64,000 nucleotides of DNA, taken from Bog-473 sp963766995 (GTDB lineage: Bacteria; Actinomycetota; Acidimicrobiia; Acidimicrobiales; RAAP-2). How positions within the stretch are numbered: the stretch's first letter is position 1; every line of letters starts with the position of its first letter. Where the stretch lies: the NCBI GenBank assembly GCA_963766995.1, contig CAVYCE010000003.1, forward strand, positions 1,550,001-1,614,000, written 5' to 3'. The position numbers and the translations under genes were made by a program. The notes beneath the pieces were generated by a model. The model worked only from the letters and a program-made list of their open reading frames with translations, ran no database searches and had not been told where the DNA came from. This document shows positions 33,508 through 44,613 of this stretch, piece by piece.

Positions 33508-34170
33508 TTAGGCGCTGATGAAGAGCGTGTGCACAGCATCTTCTGCATCGGCCGTGACCAACACCAATACCTCATCGCCCGCCTGCAATGTGGTGTCACC
33601 CCGAGGCACGATGAGACGATCCTGACGCACCACCGCCACCACGACGGCATCGCGAGGGAAGTCGAGATCGGCGATGGCGAATCCGTTGGCCGGCGAATCT
33701 TCGGCCAATGTGATTTCAACCAGGTGTGCCGCTCCACCTTGGAATTGCAGGAGACGGACCAGCGCGCCCACGGACACGGCCTCTTCCACCAACGCGGTGA
33801 GCAGCTGCGGTGTGCTGACCGAGACGTCCACACCCCAGCTTTCGTTGAACAACCACTGGTTCTTCGGGTGATTCACCCGGGCTACGACGCGGGGTACGGC
33901 GAACTCCTGCTTGGCCAGCAGCGAGATCACCAGGTTGTCTTCGTCATCACCGGTGGCGGCAACGACCACATCGACCGTGGCCAGCCCGGCCGCGTCCAGT
34001 GACGACACTTCGCAAGCATCGGCGGCGATCCAAGTGACGTCGAGCGTCGGTCGCAGACGCTCGACCAGATCGGGGTCCTGTTCGAAGACGAGTACGTCGT
34101 GTCCATTGGCGTGCAGGTCGGCCGCGATGGCGGTGCCCACACTCCCAGCGCCGGCGATGGCGACCTTCAT
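33508..34170 (-). CDS. trkA: TrkA-type K+ uptake regulator (CeoC-like)
   Basis: 220 residues. KVAIAGAGSVGTAIAADLHA is the RCK_N dinucleotide-binding start, with acidic DVLVFEQDPDLVERL ending strand 2. VVVAATGDDEDNLVISLLAK follows. An RCK_C domain (GDTTLQAGDEVLVLVTADAE) closes the protein. It starts four bases inside the upstream paralogue. Such proteins gate potassium transporters in response to NAD(H)/ATP. The pair is divergent from a permease, the same arrangement as mycobacterial ceoB-ceoC and Rv2690c. Confidence 0.88.
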   Translation of the reverse strand: MKVAIAGAGSVGTAIAADLHANGHDVLVFEQDPDLVERLRPTLDVTWIAADACEVSSLDAAGLATVDVVVAATGDDEDNLVISLLAKQEFAVPRVVARVNHPKNQWLFNESWGVDVSVSTPQLLTALVEEAVSVGALVRLLQFQGGAAHLVEITLAEDSPANGFAIADLDFPRDAVVVAVVRQDRLIVPRGDTTLQAGDEVLVLVTADAEDAVHTLFISA

Positions 34171-34811
34171 TTGTCGAGCTTCTCGTCGAGGTCGTGCCGT
34201 GCATTGTGCAGCACCACTACATGGAGGACGTCGCCCTCTTGGCCCACCAGCTCGCGCGCATCGAGTCGCGGCACGCCGGCCCGTGTGACCGCGACCACAC
34301 TGACGCGACCTGGTTCCTCAAGATCGGCCAGGCGCCGGCCGGCCCAGGTATCGGGGAGCGAGCGGTCAAGGAGCGTGAGGTTGCCGGAAGGATCGGTCCA
34401 GTCGCCCACATCTTGGTCGGGGAGTAATCGCCGGCGAACTTGATCGATGGTCCAGGTCACGGTGGCCACCGTCGGAATGCCGAGGCGCTGATAGATCTCT
34501 GCTCGGCGCGGGTCGTAAATGCGAGCCACCACGTTGGGGATCATGTAGGTCTCCCGGGCGATACGCACCGTCATGATGTTGGTGTTGTCCCCACTCGTGA
34601 CGGCAGCCAGAGCGTCAGCCCCAACCGCCCCGGCCTTTTCCAGGTCATCGCGGTCAAACCCTGATCCCACAATGCAGGGGCCATCCCAGTCCTTGAGGCG
34701 GCGGAAGGCGCTGGCCTGCTTGTCCATGACCGATACCGAATGCCCTTCGGCGGTCAGCGACAAGGCGAGTCCGGAACCGACTCGGCCACACCCGACCACG
34801 ATCACATGCAT
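34167..34811 (-). CDS. trkA: TrkA-type K+ uptake regulator (CeoB-like)
   Basis: 214 residues from ATG at 34811 (MHVIVVGCGRVGSGLALSLT); a start at 34826 would add five residues. The glycine-rich loop GCGRVGSG and SVSVMDKQASAFRRL define RCK_N. AVTSGDNTNIMTVRIARETY is the conserved following strand and helix. The RCK_C part is short. It shares an operon with the second copy and is divergent from the permease gene across about 80 bases, so expression may be co-ordinated. Confidence 0.88.
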   Translation of the reverse strand: MHVIVVGCGRVGSGLALSLTAEGHSVSVMDKQASAFRRLKDWDGPCIVGSGFDRDDLEKAGAVGADALAAVTSGDNTNIMTVRIARETYMIPNVVARIYDPRRAEIYQRLGIPTVATVTWTIDQVRRRLLPDQDVGDWTDPSGNLTLLDRSLPDTWAGRRLADLEEPGRVSVVAVTRAGVPRLDARELVGQEGDVLHVVVLHNARHDLDEKLDK

Positions 34812-34877
34812 GCCACAGTGCAACACGCAACGCCGACGGTTGCAAAGGCGGGGTCGAAGGACCAGGCCATTTGCTCC

Positions 34878-34883
34878 TACTGT
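34878..34883 (+). promoter_or_regulatory. -10 element TACTGT
   Basis: The hexamer ends six bases before the GTG at 34890 and supports that start for the permease. Confidence 0.45.
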
Positions 34884-34889
34884 GTGCCG

Positions 34890-37352
34890 GTGGCGCCCAA
34901 TGCTGTGTCCCGATCGCCTGTGCCCATGCCAGGCTCGGCGGCGGCGTTGATCCCGGAGCGGAAGCGCTATCGGCTGAAGAACCTATTATTGGGACCGCCA
35001 CTGGTCACCGAGCAGCTCAGCTCTGAGCGCCTCGGCCGACCCAGCGCCCTGGGCGTATTGGCGCCGGACTGCATTTCGTCGTCGGCCTACGGCACCGAGG
35101 AGATGCTCACGCAGCTGGTGCCGTACGTGGGCCTGGCCGCGTTCACCCTGGTCGTTCCCATCACGCTGGCCATTTTGGGCGTGCTGTTCTTCGTCACGCT
35201 GTCATATCTCGAGGTCATCCAGCTCTACACCAAGGCTGGCGGTTCCTATGTTGTGGCCCGAGACAACTTCGGCCCGAAGATCGCCCAGATTGCCGCGGTG
35301 GCGTTGCTGATCGACTACACCGTGACGGTCGCCGTCCAGACGTCAGCTGGCACGGCCGCTCTTTCCAGCGCCATTCCGGCACTGGCGCACACCGGCCCCA
35401 CCGTGGGCATCACGGTGGGCATTGTGCTCTTGCTGCTCTACGGCAACCTGCGGGGAATTAAGGAAGCTGGGAAGTTCTTCGCCTTCCCTACCTATTTCTT
35501 CATTCTCTCGTTGGGCTCGGTCGTCGTGATCGGCATCATCCGCGGGGTGCTGGGTCAGCTCCATCACATTCCCCTCCCGCCCAAAAACGAGATATATGGC
35601 GGTCATTTCGGACACCCGGGCAGCGGATGGCTGATGGGATTGGCTTTTATTTCACTGCTTCGTTCCTTCGCCAACGGTGGATCATCGCTGACTGGACTCG
35701 AGGCCATCTCGAACGGAGTGTCGAGCTTTCGCAAGCCCGAGGCCAAGCACGCGCGCCAGACGCTGGTGATCATGAGCTCAGTGCTGGCCTTCTTGGTGCT
35801 CGGCGTCACCATCCTGGCCCGATGGACGCATGCCGTACCCTTCGCCATCGGCTCCCCGACGGTGGTCTCGCAAGAGGTCAAGGCCGTATTTGGGGCCGGA
35901 CCCTTCGGACACGCCCTCTTCCTCCTGGTGCAGCTGGCCACTGTGCTCGTCCTCTATACGGGCGGGAACACGAGCTTCAACGGCTTCCCCTACCTGGCCA
36001 GCTTCGTGGCCGGGGACCGATTCCTGCCGCGGCAGCTCACCCGTCGAGGTCACCGTCTGGCTTTCTCTAACGGCATCCTCGTACTGACCGCCGTGGCCAT
36101 CGTGCTGATCCTGGCCACCAAGGCAGAGGTCGATGGGCTGGTACCCCTCTATGCCCTGGGCGTCTTCACCGGGTTCACCATGGCCGGGTCGGGAATGGTG
36201 AAGCACCATCTCACCCATCGTGGGGCGCATTGGCGGCGCAGCGTGATGGTCAATGGGTTTTCGGCCTTCCTGGCCCTCAGCGTCGTCCTGATTTTCGCCG
36301 TGGCCAAGTTCAAGGAGGGCGCGTGGGTCATCGTGGTCCTCGGCCCGCTGCTCTATATCGCCCTGATTCGCCTACACCGGCAATACGAACGCGAGTCAGT
36401 GCTGCTCGAGACTGGAGCGGTGCAGGCATCGGAGGCGCCGATTTTGCGGCGCCATGTCGTCGTTGTACTGGTCGACCGGTTGGATATGGCCACCGCCCGG
36501 GCCATCCAGTACGCCCGCACGCTGACGCCTGATGACCTGCGCGCCGTGCATTTCGACATTGACTCCAAGGATGCGCGTGAGTTGGAAGAGGAATGGGGCC
36601 GGCTCGGACTAGCGCGTCTGCCGCTCGACATCATCGAGTGCCCCGACCGGCGACTGGGGCGTGCTGCCATTGAGCTCGTCGTCGATGCCACGTTGGACGG
36701 TGACACCGAATGCACCGTCTTGTTACCCCGGCGCGGGTATCGACGGGTGTGGCAACGCTTCCTGCACGACCGAACGGCCGACAAGATCGCCGCCGTGCTG
36801 AGCCAGGTTCCTCACGTCAGCGCCACCATCATTCCGTACAACCTGCCAGGCCGGTTCGGTGAGCGAGTCCGCGATTACGGCCAGCTCGTGCAGCGCTCCC
36901 GGTTGCGCAGCAATGCCACAGAGAACCAGGACTCGAGTGGCGAGAGCGGGTCCATCGATGCTGAGGGCCGCACCGGAGTGGATCACGCCCCCAAGGGAAA
37001 AGAAGGTCAACGACGGGTGGCCGCTACCCTCCAGGCCGACGACGACCTGGCTCGACGGGCCGGGGTGACGACGCCCATCTCCCAGATCGAACCACGGCAT
37101 CGGGTCAAAGTTGCAGGCCGAGTGAAGTCAGTTCGGGTCCAGCCCAAGGCAGGTACCTCCAACCTGGAGTGTGTCCTGAGCGACGGGACTGGCGGACTCC
37201 TCTTGGTCTTCCAGGGTCGGCCCAAAATTGCCGGCATCGAACCAGGGGCTCGCCTCGTGGCCGAGGGAATGGTGGGGGCCTGGGGCCGTCGTCCAGCCAT
37301 GCTCAACCCGTCGTTTGAGCTGGTGTCCGGGGCTGAAGGTGGCACGTCCTAG
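34890..37352 (+). CDS. APC-superfamily (KimA-like) permease fused to a C-terminal OB-fold domain
   Basis: About 820 residues from GTG at 34890 (ATG 34926 is an alternative). APDCISSSAYGTEEMLTQLV is the helix 1 signature of the KimA/YdaO branch, SYVVARDNFGPKIAQIAAVA follows helix 2, and about twelve helices reach residue 510. A cytoplasmic domain (VVVVLVDRLDMATARAIQYA onward) follows. A linker then leads to residues about 715-815, where VKVAGRVKSVRVQPKAGTSN, VLSDGTGGLLLVFQG and RLVAEGMVGAWG form an OB-fold like the separate mycobacterial Rv2694c. In mycobacteria the permease, CeoB/CeoC and OB protein are neighbours; here two of them are one polypeptide. Likely substrate: potassium, by association with TrkA proteins. 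Confidence 0.85.
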   Translation: MAPNAVSRSPVPMPGSAAALIPERKRYRLKNLLLGPPLVTEQLSSERLGRPSALGVLAPDCISSSAYGTEEMLTQLVPYVGLAAFTLVVPITLAILGVLFFVTLSYLEVIQLYTKAGGSYVVARDNFGPKIAQIAAVALLIDYTVTVAVQTSAGTAALSSAIPALAHTGPTVGITVGIVLLLLYGNLRGIKEAGKFFAFPTYFFILSLGSVVVIGIIRGVLGQLHHIPLPPKNEIYGGHFGHPGSGWLMGLAFISLLRSFANGGSSLTGLEAISNGVSSFRKPEAKHARQTLVIMSSVLAFLVLGVTILARWTHAVPFAIGSPTVVSQEVKAVFGAGPFGHALFLLVQLATVLVLYTGGNTSFNGFPYLASFVAGDRFLPRQLTRRGHRLAFSNGILVLTAVAIVLILATKAEVDGLVPLYALGVFTGFTMAGSGMVKHHLTHRGAHWRRSVMVNGFSAFLALSVVLIFAVAKFKEGAWVIVVLGPLLYIALIRLHRQYERESVLLETGAVQASEAPILRRHVVVVLVDRLDMATARAIQYARTLTPDDLRAVHFDIDSKDARELEEEWGRLGLARLPLDIIECPDRRLGRAAIELVVDATLDGDTECTVLLPRRGYRRVWQRFLHDRTADKIAAVLSQVPHVSATIIPYNLPGRFGERVRDYGQLVQRSRLRSNATENQDSSGESGSIDAEGRTGVDHAPKGKEGQRRVAATLQADDDLARRAGVTTPISQIEPRHRVKVAGRVKSVRVQPKAGTSNLECVLSDGTGGLLLVFQGRPKIAGIEPGARLVAEGMVGAWGRRPAMLNPSFELVSGAEGGTS

Positions 37353-37520
37353 GGTGTGCCGGTTTCCACGGTTCTTGCCCAGTCAGGCGCCAGTCGCTAA
37401 CGTCCCCCCCGGCCCGTCGTCGGGTGTGCCGAACGTGGCGCACCTTCGACCTGGGAACTCGGTATCGACCAGCGGAGTCAATGCCGTCATGCGGACCGCA
37501 ATAGAAAGGGCACACCAGGC

Positions 37521-39869
<2,349 letters not shown>

Positions 39870-39888
39870 CCTGGTCAAGCCCACACTT

Positions 39889-39911
39889 TCGGGGATTGGA
39901 ACAATCTCCGA
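39889..39911 (+). terminator. Hairpin after hppA
   Basis: TCGGGGATTG, loop GAA, CAATCTCCGA: a 10-bp stem with one G-T pair. No T-run follows. Confidence 0.45.
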
Positions 39912-39924
39912 CGAGGATGGGGTC

Positions 39925-39953
39925 TTGACAGGCAGGGACCGGGCCTTCAGCCT
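39925..39953 (+). promoter_or_regulatory. Candidate topA promoter: TTGACA, 17-bp spacer, CAGCCT
   Basis: A perfect -35 (39925-39930) is followed at 17 bases by a weak -10 (39948-39953), with the topA ATG 56 bases further on. Confidence 0.4.
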
Positions 39954-40009
39954 TGCGAGGACCATGCCGACGAGACCGCTGTGCCAACTGAGACCTGAAT
40001 GGGCGCGTC

Positions 40010-42793
40010 ATGGGTAAAGCCCTAGTCATCGTCGAATCGCCGGCGAAGGCCAAGCGAATCAGCGCGCTGCTGGGGAGCGACTTCATTGTCGACTCCTCCA
40101 TTGGCCATATTCGTGATCTCCCCCGTGGCGCCGATGAAGTGCCCGAGGCCTACAAGAAGGAGTCGTGGGCGCGACTCGGCGTAGACGTCGACAACGGCTT
40201 CAAGCCGCTGTACGTGGTGTCGTCATCGAAGAAGTCGGTGGTGGCCAATCTCAAGCGACTCATGAAGGATGCCGACGAGCTCTACCTGGCCACTGACGAA
40301 GACCGCGAAGGCGAATCCATCGCTTGGCACCTCTTGGAAGTGTTGTCACCCACCATCCCGGTCAAGCGCATGGTCTTCCACGAAATCACCCCGGCGGCCA
40401 TCACGCGGGCCGTGGAGGAATGGCGCGACCTGGACCGTCACTTGGTTGACGCCCAAGAAGCCCGTCGGATACTGGATCGCCTCTACGGCTTCGAGGTGTC
40501 TCCCGTGTTGTGGCGCAAGGTCATGCCACGGCTGTCGGCCGGGCGAGTGCAGAGCGTGGCCACTCGCATGGTGGTTGAGCGCGAGCGAGCCCGTATGCGT
40601 TTCCGGTCGGCCACCTGGTGGGGCGTGGAGGGCACGTTCGCCAAGCCAGATTCCGATGTGTCAGCTCCCTTCGGCGCCACGTTGATTTCCCTGGGCGGCA
40701 CCGCCGTGGCCACGGGGAAGGACTTCAACGATGACGGAGAACAAACGAGCAAGCAACCAGTGCGCGTGCTCGGCGAAGAGGACGCCACGTCAATAGCAGC
40801 CGCACTCGGTGGCCAACCATTCACGGTAAGTGCTGTGACGGAGCGACCCTTCCGTCGCTCGCCGGCACCGCCGTTCATGACCTCGACACTGCAGCAGGAA
40901 GCCGGGCGCAAGCTTCGGTTCAGCGCGCAGCGCGCCATGCAGGTGGCCCAACGTCTCTACGAGCAGGGTTTCATCACCTACATGCGGACAGACTCCACCA
41001 CCCTGTCCAGTGAGGCGCTTGACGCGGCCCGCAGCCAAGCCCGCCAGATGTACGGCGACGCCTACGTTCCCGACGCTCCACGTACCTACGAGCGCAAGGT
41101 GAAAAACGCGCAGGAAGCCCATGAGGCCATTCGACCTGCCGGTGAGACCTTCAGGACGCCAGATGAAGCCGGGCGTGAGCTCAATGGCGACGAGCTTCGG
41201 CTCTACGAGCTCATCTGGATGCGCACCGTGGCCTCTCAGATGAACGATGCCACTGGGACCAGCGCCCAGGTGCGACTGGTGGCTGATGTGCCCAATGGTG
41301 CCGCACAAGGCGAGGCGGCCGAGTTCTCGGCCAGCGGTCGGATCATCGCCTTCCCCGGTTTCTTGCGCGCCTACGTGGAAGGTGAGGACGATCCCGAAGC
41401 GGAATTGGCCGACCGCGAGGTCGTGCTGCCACCGGTGGCGGTGGGCGACGTGGTGACCGGCTCGGACTTCGAGCCCGGGTCACACACCACTCAGCCGCCG
41501 GCGCGCTTCACCGAAGCCTCCTTGGTCAAGGCCATGGAGGAACTCGGCGTCGGGCGCCCGTCCACCTATGCCAGCGTGATCGCCACCATTTTGGACCGGG
41601 GCTATGTCTGGAAGAAGGGCACCGCATTGGTGCCCAGCTTCACGGCCTTCGCCGTAGTGGGGCTCCTGGAACGCTATTTCGGCAATCTGGTCGATTACGG
41701 ATTCACGGCCAGCATGGAGGACGACCTCGACGAGATCGCCGCCGGACGTGAAGAAGCGCTGCCGTGGCTCTCGCGCTTCTACTTCGGCACCAGTTCCCCA
41801 GGCGTGACCACACCGGAAGAGAACGGCTCGGGGGCCAATGGCGGCACTATGGGCCTGAAGGCCAGTGTGGCTGCCCACCTGAGTGAGATCGACGCCCGCG
41901 AAATCAACTCCATCCCCATCGGCATCGGCACCGACGGCGAAGCGATTGTGGCCCGAGTTGGCCGCTACGGGCCCTATCTCCAACACGGTGATGAGCGCGC
42001 CTCGCTGCCCGACGACATGTGCCCCGATGAACTCACTGTCGAGCGAGCCGAGGAGCTTCTCGCCGCACCTTCCAATGACCGAGTGCTCGGCACCGACCCC
42101 GAAACGGGTCTGGACGTGCAGGTGAAGGCCGGCCGCTTTGGTCCCTACGTGCAGCTGGGCGAAGTGGTCGACGGCGGCCCCAAGCCTCGGACATCGTCAC
42201 TTTTCTCGAGCATGGACCAGGCCACTCTCACCTTCGAGCAGGCGTTGTCGCTGCTCCAGATTCCCCGAACCGTGGGGGCCGATCTCGAGAGCGGCGAAGA
42301 CGTCGTGGCGCACAACGGGAAATTCGGTCCTTATCTCAAGAAGGGGACCGACACTCGAAGCCTCACCGGCGAGGACCAGCTCCTGACCATCACACTGGTC
42401 GAAGCGCAGGCCCTTTTCGCTCAACCCAAACAACGGAGAGGGCGCACCGCCGCGGCGCCGTTGCGCGAGTTGGGTCCCGACCCAGCCACCAGTCTGCCCA
42501 TGGTGTTGAAGGACGGACGCTTCGGCCCCTATGTCACCGACGGCACCACCAACGCCAGCCTGCGCAAGGGAGACGACGTCGAGTCCCTCTCGGTTGAGCG
42601 GGCGTCGGAGCTCCTGGCGGATCGCCGCGCGGCCGGACCGTCCACCCGCAAGAAGGCCACCAAGAAGGCCACGGCGGCCAAGAAGGTAGCCAAGAAGACG
42701 GTGAAGAAAACCACCAAGAAGGCCACGGCGGCCAAGAAGGCGGCTAAGAAGGCGACCGCAGCCGAGATGGCTGCACCGCACGAGCTGGACTGA
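40010..42793 (+). CDS. topA: DNA topoisomerase I with Lys-rich C-terminal tail
   Basis: 927 residues. The TOPRIM domain starts KALVIVESPAKAKRISALLG and has the acidic TDEDREGESIAWHL. Tyr324 in GFITYMRTDSTTLS is the DNA-linking residue. Repeated C-terminal modules contain GRYGPYLQHGDE, GRFGPYVQLGE, GKFGPYLKKGTD and GRFGPYVTDGT, the non-zinc repeats typical of actinobacterial TopA. About 45 final residues are KKATKKA-type, built partly on a 28-bp DNA repeat; such tails increase processivity in actinobacteria. It relaxes negative supercoils. tmk starts one base after the stop, then holB: a replication operon. Confidence 0.96.
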   Translation: MGKALVIVESPAKAKRISALLGSDFIVDSSIGHIRDLPRGADEVPEAYKKESWARLGVDVDNGFKPLYVVSSSKKSVVANLKRLMKDADELYLATDEDREGESIAWHLLEVLSPTIPVKRMVFHEITPAAITRAVEEWRDLDRHLVDAQEARRILDRLYGFEVSPVLWRKVMPRLSAGRVQSVATRMVVERERARMRFRSATWWGVEGTFAKPDSDVSAPFGATLISLGGTAVATGKDFNDDGEQTSKQPVRVLGEEDATSIAAALGGQPFTVSAVTERPFRRSPAPPFMTSTLQQEAGRKLRFSAQRAMQVAQRLYEQGFITYMRTDSTTLSSEALDAARSQARQMYGDAYVPDAPRTYERKVKNAQEAHEAIRPAGETFRTPDEAGRELNGDELRLYELIWMRTVASQMNDATGTSAQVRLVADVPNGAAQGEAAEFSASGRIIAFPGFLRAYVEGEDDPEAELADREVVLPPVAVGDVVTGSDFEPGSHTTQPPARFTEASLVKAMEELGVGRPSTYASVIATILDRGYVWKKGTALVPSFTAFAVVGLLERYFGNLVDYGFTASMEDDLDEIAAGREEALPWLSRFYFGTSSPGVTTPEENGSGANGGTMGLKASVAAHLSEIDAREINSIPIGIGTDGEAIVARVGRYGPYLQHGDERASLPDDMCPDELTVERAEELLAAPSNDRVLGTDPETGLDVQVKAGRFGPYVQLGEVVDGGPKPRTSSLFSSMDQATLTFEQALSLLQIPRTVGADLESGEDVVAHNGKFGPYLKKGTDTRSLTGEDQLLTITLVEAQALFAQPKQRRGRTAAAPLRELGPDPATSLPMVLKDGRFGPYVTDGTTNASLRKGDDVESLSVERASELLADRRAAGPSTRKKATKKATAAKKVAKKTVKKTTKKATAAKKAAKKATAAEMAAPHELD
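42659..42740 (+). repeat. topA: 28-bp direct repeat inside the topA tail
   Basis: Bases 42659-42686 and 42713-42740 are identical and both encode a TKKATAAKK segment. Unequal copy number between strains is expected. Confidence 0.85.
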
Positions 42794-42794
42794 C

Positions 42795-43412
42795 GTGCCG
42801 GCCCGAGGCCGTTTGATCGCCCTCGAGGGGATTGACGGCTGTGGCAAGTCCACTCAGGCTCGGGCCCTGGCCACCGCACTTGACGCTCTGCTTACCCACG
42901 AGCCCGGCGCCACTGCCCTCGGTGCCAGCCTGCGTCAGCTCCTCTTGGCGCCGGAGGCACCGGCTCTGTCGCTGCGAGCGGAAGCACTGCTGATGGCCGC
43001 CGATCGCGCGGAGCACATTGAGCAAGTGATCGAACCGGCCCTGGCATCCGGACAGTGGGTGGTGACCGATCGCTTCACCGGTTCGACCCTGGCGTATCAG
43101 GGGGATGGGCGTGGTCTGCCTGTGGCCGAACTCACAAACATGGTCGAGTGGGCCACCAAGGGTTTGCGGGCCGACCTTTCTATCCTCATTGACGTGCCGG
43201 TGGCGGTGGCACAAGGACGTCTGGCTTCCACCGCACCTGATCGACTGGAACGGCTAGGACCGGATTTTGCCGAGCGGGTCCGCGGCGGTTTCCTGCGTCA
43301 GGTCGAAGAGGATCCAGATCATTGGTCGGTGGTCGATGGCACCACAGAGCCGTTGTCACTGGCGGCCCGTATCGTCGATGTGGTGCGACAGCGACTGGGG
43401 GCCCGGCTATGA
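42795..43412 (+). CDS. tmk: Thymidylate kinase
   Basis: 205 residues from GTG at 42795. IALEGIDGCGKSTQARALAT is the P-loop, EPGAT the DR-equivalent substrate segment, VVTDRFTGSTLAYQGDGRGL the DRY-like motif, and the lid region is ASTAPDRLERLGPDFAERV. It phosphorylates dTMP to dTDP. The start is one base after the topA stop, and holB overlaps its stop by four bases, so translation is coupled across all three genes. Confidence 0.95.
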   Translation: MPARGRLIALEGIDGCGKSTQARALATALDALLTHEPGATALGASLRQLLLAPEAPALSLRAEALLMAADRAEHIEQVIEPALASGQWVVTDRFTGSTLAYQGDGRGLPVAELTNMVEWATKGLRADLSILIDVPVAVAQGRLASTAPDRLERLGPDFAERVRGGFLRQVEEDPDHWSVVDGTTEPLSLAARIVDVVRQRLGARL

Positions 43413-44491
43413 CGGGCGACCTTCCAGTCCCGGCTCTCTTCGAAGCGGTGGTGGGCCAAGAGACAGCGGTCGCCGCATTGCGCGCCGCCGCCCGCCAACC
43501 GGTGCACGCCTACCTCTTGGTCGGCGCCATGGGAAATGGCGGCTTGGCCGCCGCTCGAGGATTCGCGGCCAGCGTGCTGTGCCCCGACGGCGGCTGCGGT
43601 GTCTGCCTCACCTGCGAGCAATCGCTCGCCGGTTCGCATCCCGATCTGCACGTGGTGCACCGAAGCGGTGCGTCGCTCAGCGTTGATGACATGCGAAAGC
43701 TAGTGACGTTGGCCCAGCGCCGACCGCTCCAGGCCAAGCGGCAGGTGGCCATCGTGACCGATATCCACCTCGGTGCTCGCGCCGCACCGGCTCTGTTGAA
43801 GACCCTCGAAGAGCCGCCCGGTGACACCGTGTTCATCCTCCTCACTGATGCCATCACGCCCGACTTGGCCACTGTGGCCAGCCGCTGTGTACAGGTGGAA
43901 TTCCCTCCAGTGTCCCGACTGACCCTGATTGATTGGCTCCAGAAGCGGGGTGCATCACCAGAAGTGGCCACAGTGGTGGCCGATGCCAGTGGCGGGAATA
44001 CCGACCGAGCTCGGGTGATGATGGACGACGCCACGGTGGCTGAGCGGGCGGAACTGTGGTCTTCGGTGCCCGATCAACTCACCGGTTCCGGCGCGGTGGT
44101 GGCCCAGTTGGTCCGTCGCCTGCTGGAGTCGACAGACGGTGCGGTGGAACCACTCAAGGCCGCCCATGCCCAGGAGTTGGAGCGGCTGACAGACGAGGCC
44201 AAGGAAATGGGTGAGCGCGGAGTGGCCGGCCGCAAGGAAATTACCGATCACTTCACCCGTGAGGAGCGGCGCTGGCGCGTCGATACGTTGCGGGCCGGGT
44301 TGGGAGCCATGGCCCGCACTTATGGGTCACGGGTGCGAGTCCAGACCGGCATCAGCGGGGACCTACAAGGACGCGCCGCGGCGACTGCGGTGTCACTGAT
44401 CACTGACACGGCGCGCACCCTTCCCCGCAATCCCAACGAAGGGCTCCTGCTCCAAGCGCTCCTGGTGCGGCTGGGCAGCCTCGAAATGTAA
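43409..44491 (+). CDS. holB: DNA polymerase III delta' subunit
   Basis: 360 residues from ATG at 43409, overlapping the tmk stop. The clamp-loader AAA fold is evident: VVGQETAVAALRAAARQPVH, then HAYLLVGAMGNGG, a broken P-loop without the Lys, as expected for a non-ATPase delta'. The zinc motif lies in CPDGGCGVCLTCEQ. LLKTLEEPPGDTVFILLTDA is box VII (sensor 1 region) and ASRCVQVEFPPVS follows. It is part of the clamp loader. A small hairpin lies seven bases downstream. Confidence 0.92.
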   Translation: MTGDLPVPALFEAVVGQETAVAALRAAARQPVHAYLLVGAMGNGGLAAARGFAASVLCPDGGCGVCLTCEQSLAGSHPDLHVVHRSGASLSVDDMRKLVTLAQRRPLQAKRQVAIVTDIHLGARAAPALLKTLEEPPGDTVFILLTDAITPDLATVASRCVQVEFPPVSRLTLIDWLQKRGASPEVATVVADASGGNTDRARVMMDDATVAERAELWSSVPDQLTGSGAVVAQLVRRLLESTDGAVEPLKAAHAQELERLTDEAKEMGERGVAGRKEITDHFTREERRWRVDTLRAGLGAMARTYGSRVRVQTGISGDLQGRAAATAVSLITDTARTLPRNPNEGLLLQALLVRLGSLEM

Positions 44492-44497
44492 GCAAAC

Positions 44498-44513
44498 ACC
44501 CTGTTCACAGGGT
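44498..44513 (+). terminator. Short hairpin after holB
   Basis: ACCCTGT, TC, ACAGGGT. A 7-bp stem immediately after the stop, without a T-run. Confidence 0.4.
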
Positions 44514-44613
44514 TGCACTCCCGTGTCATGTCACGGCAACCACGAAGTAACCACCGTTCCTCACACTCAAAGTGAAAGCATGCACCCCTGGGTGCGGGGA
44601 AGGCGGAGCGGCG

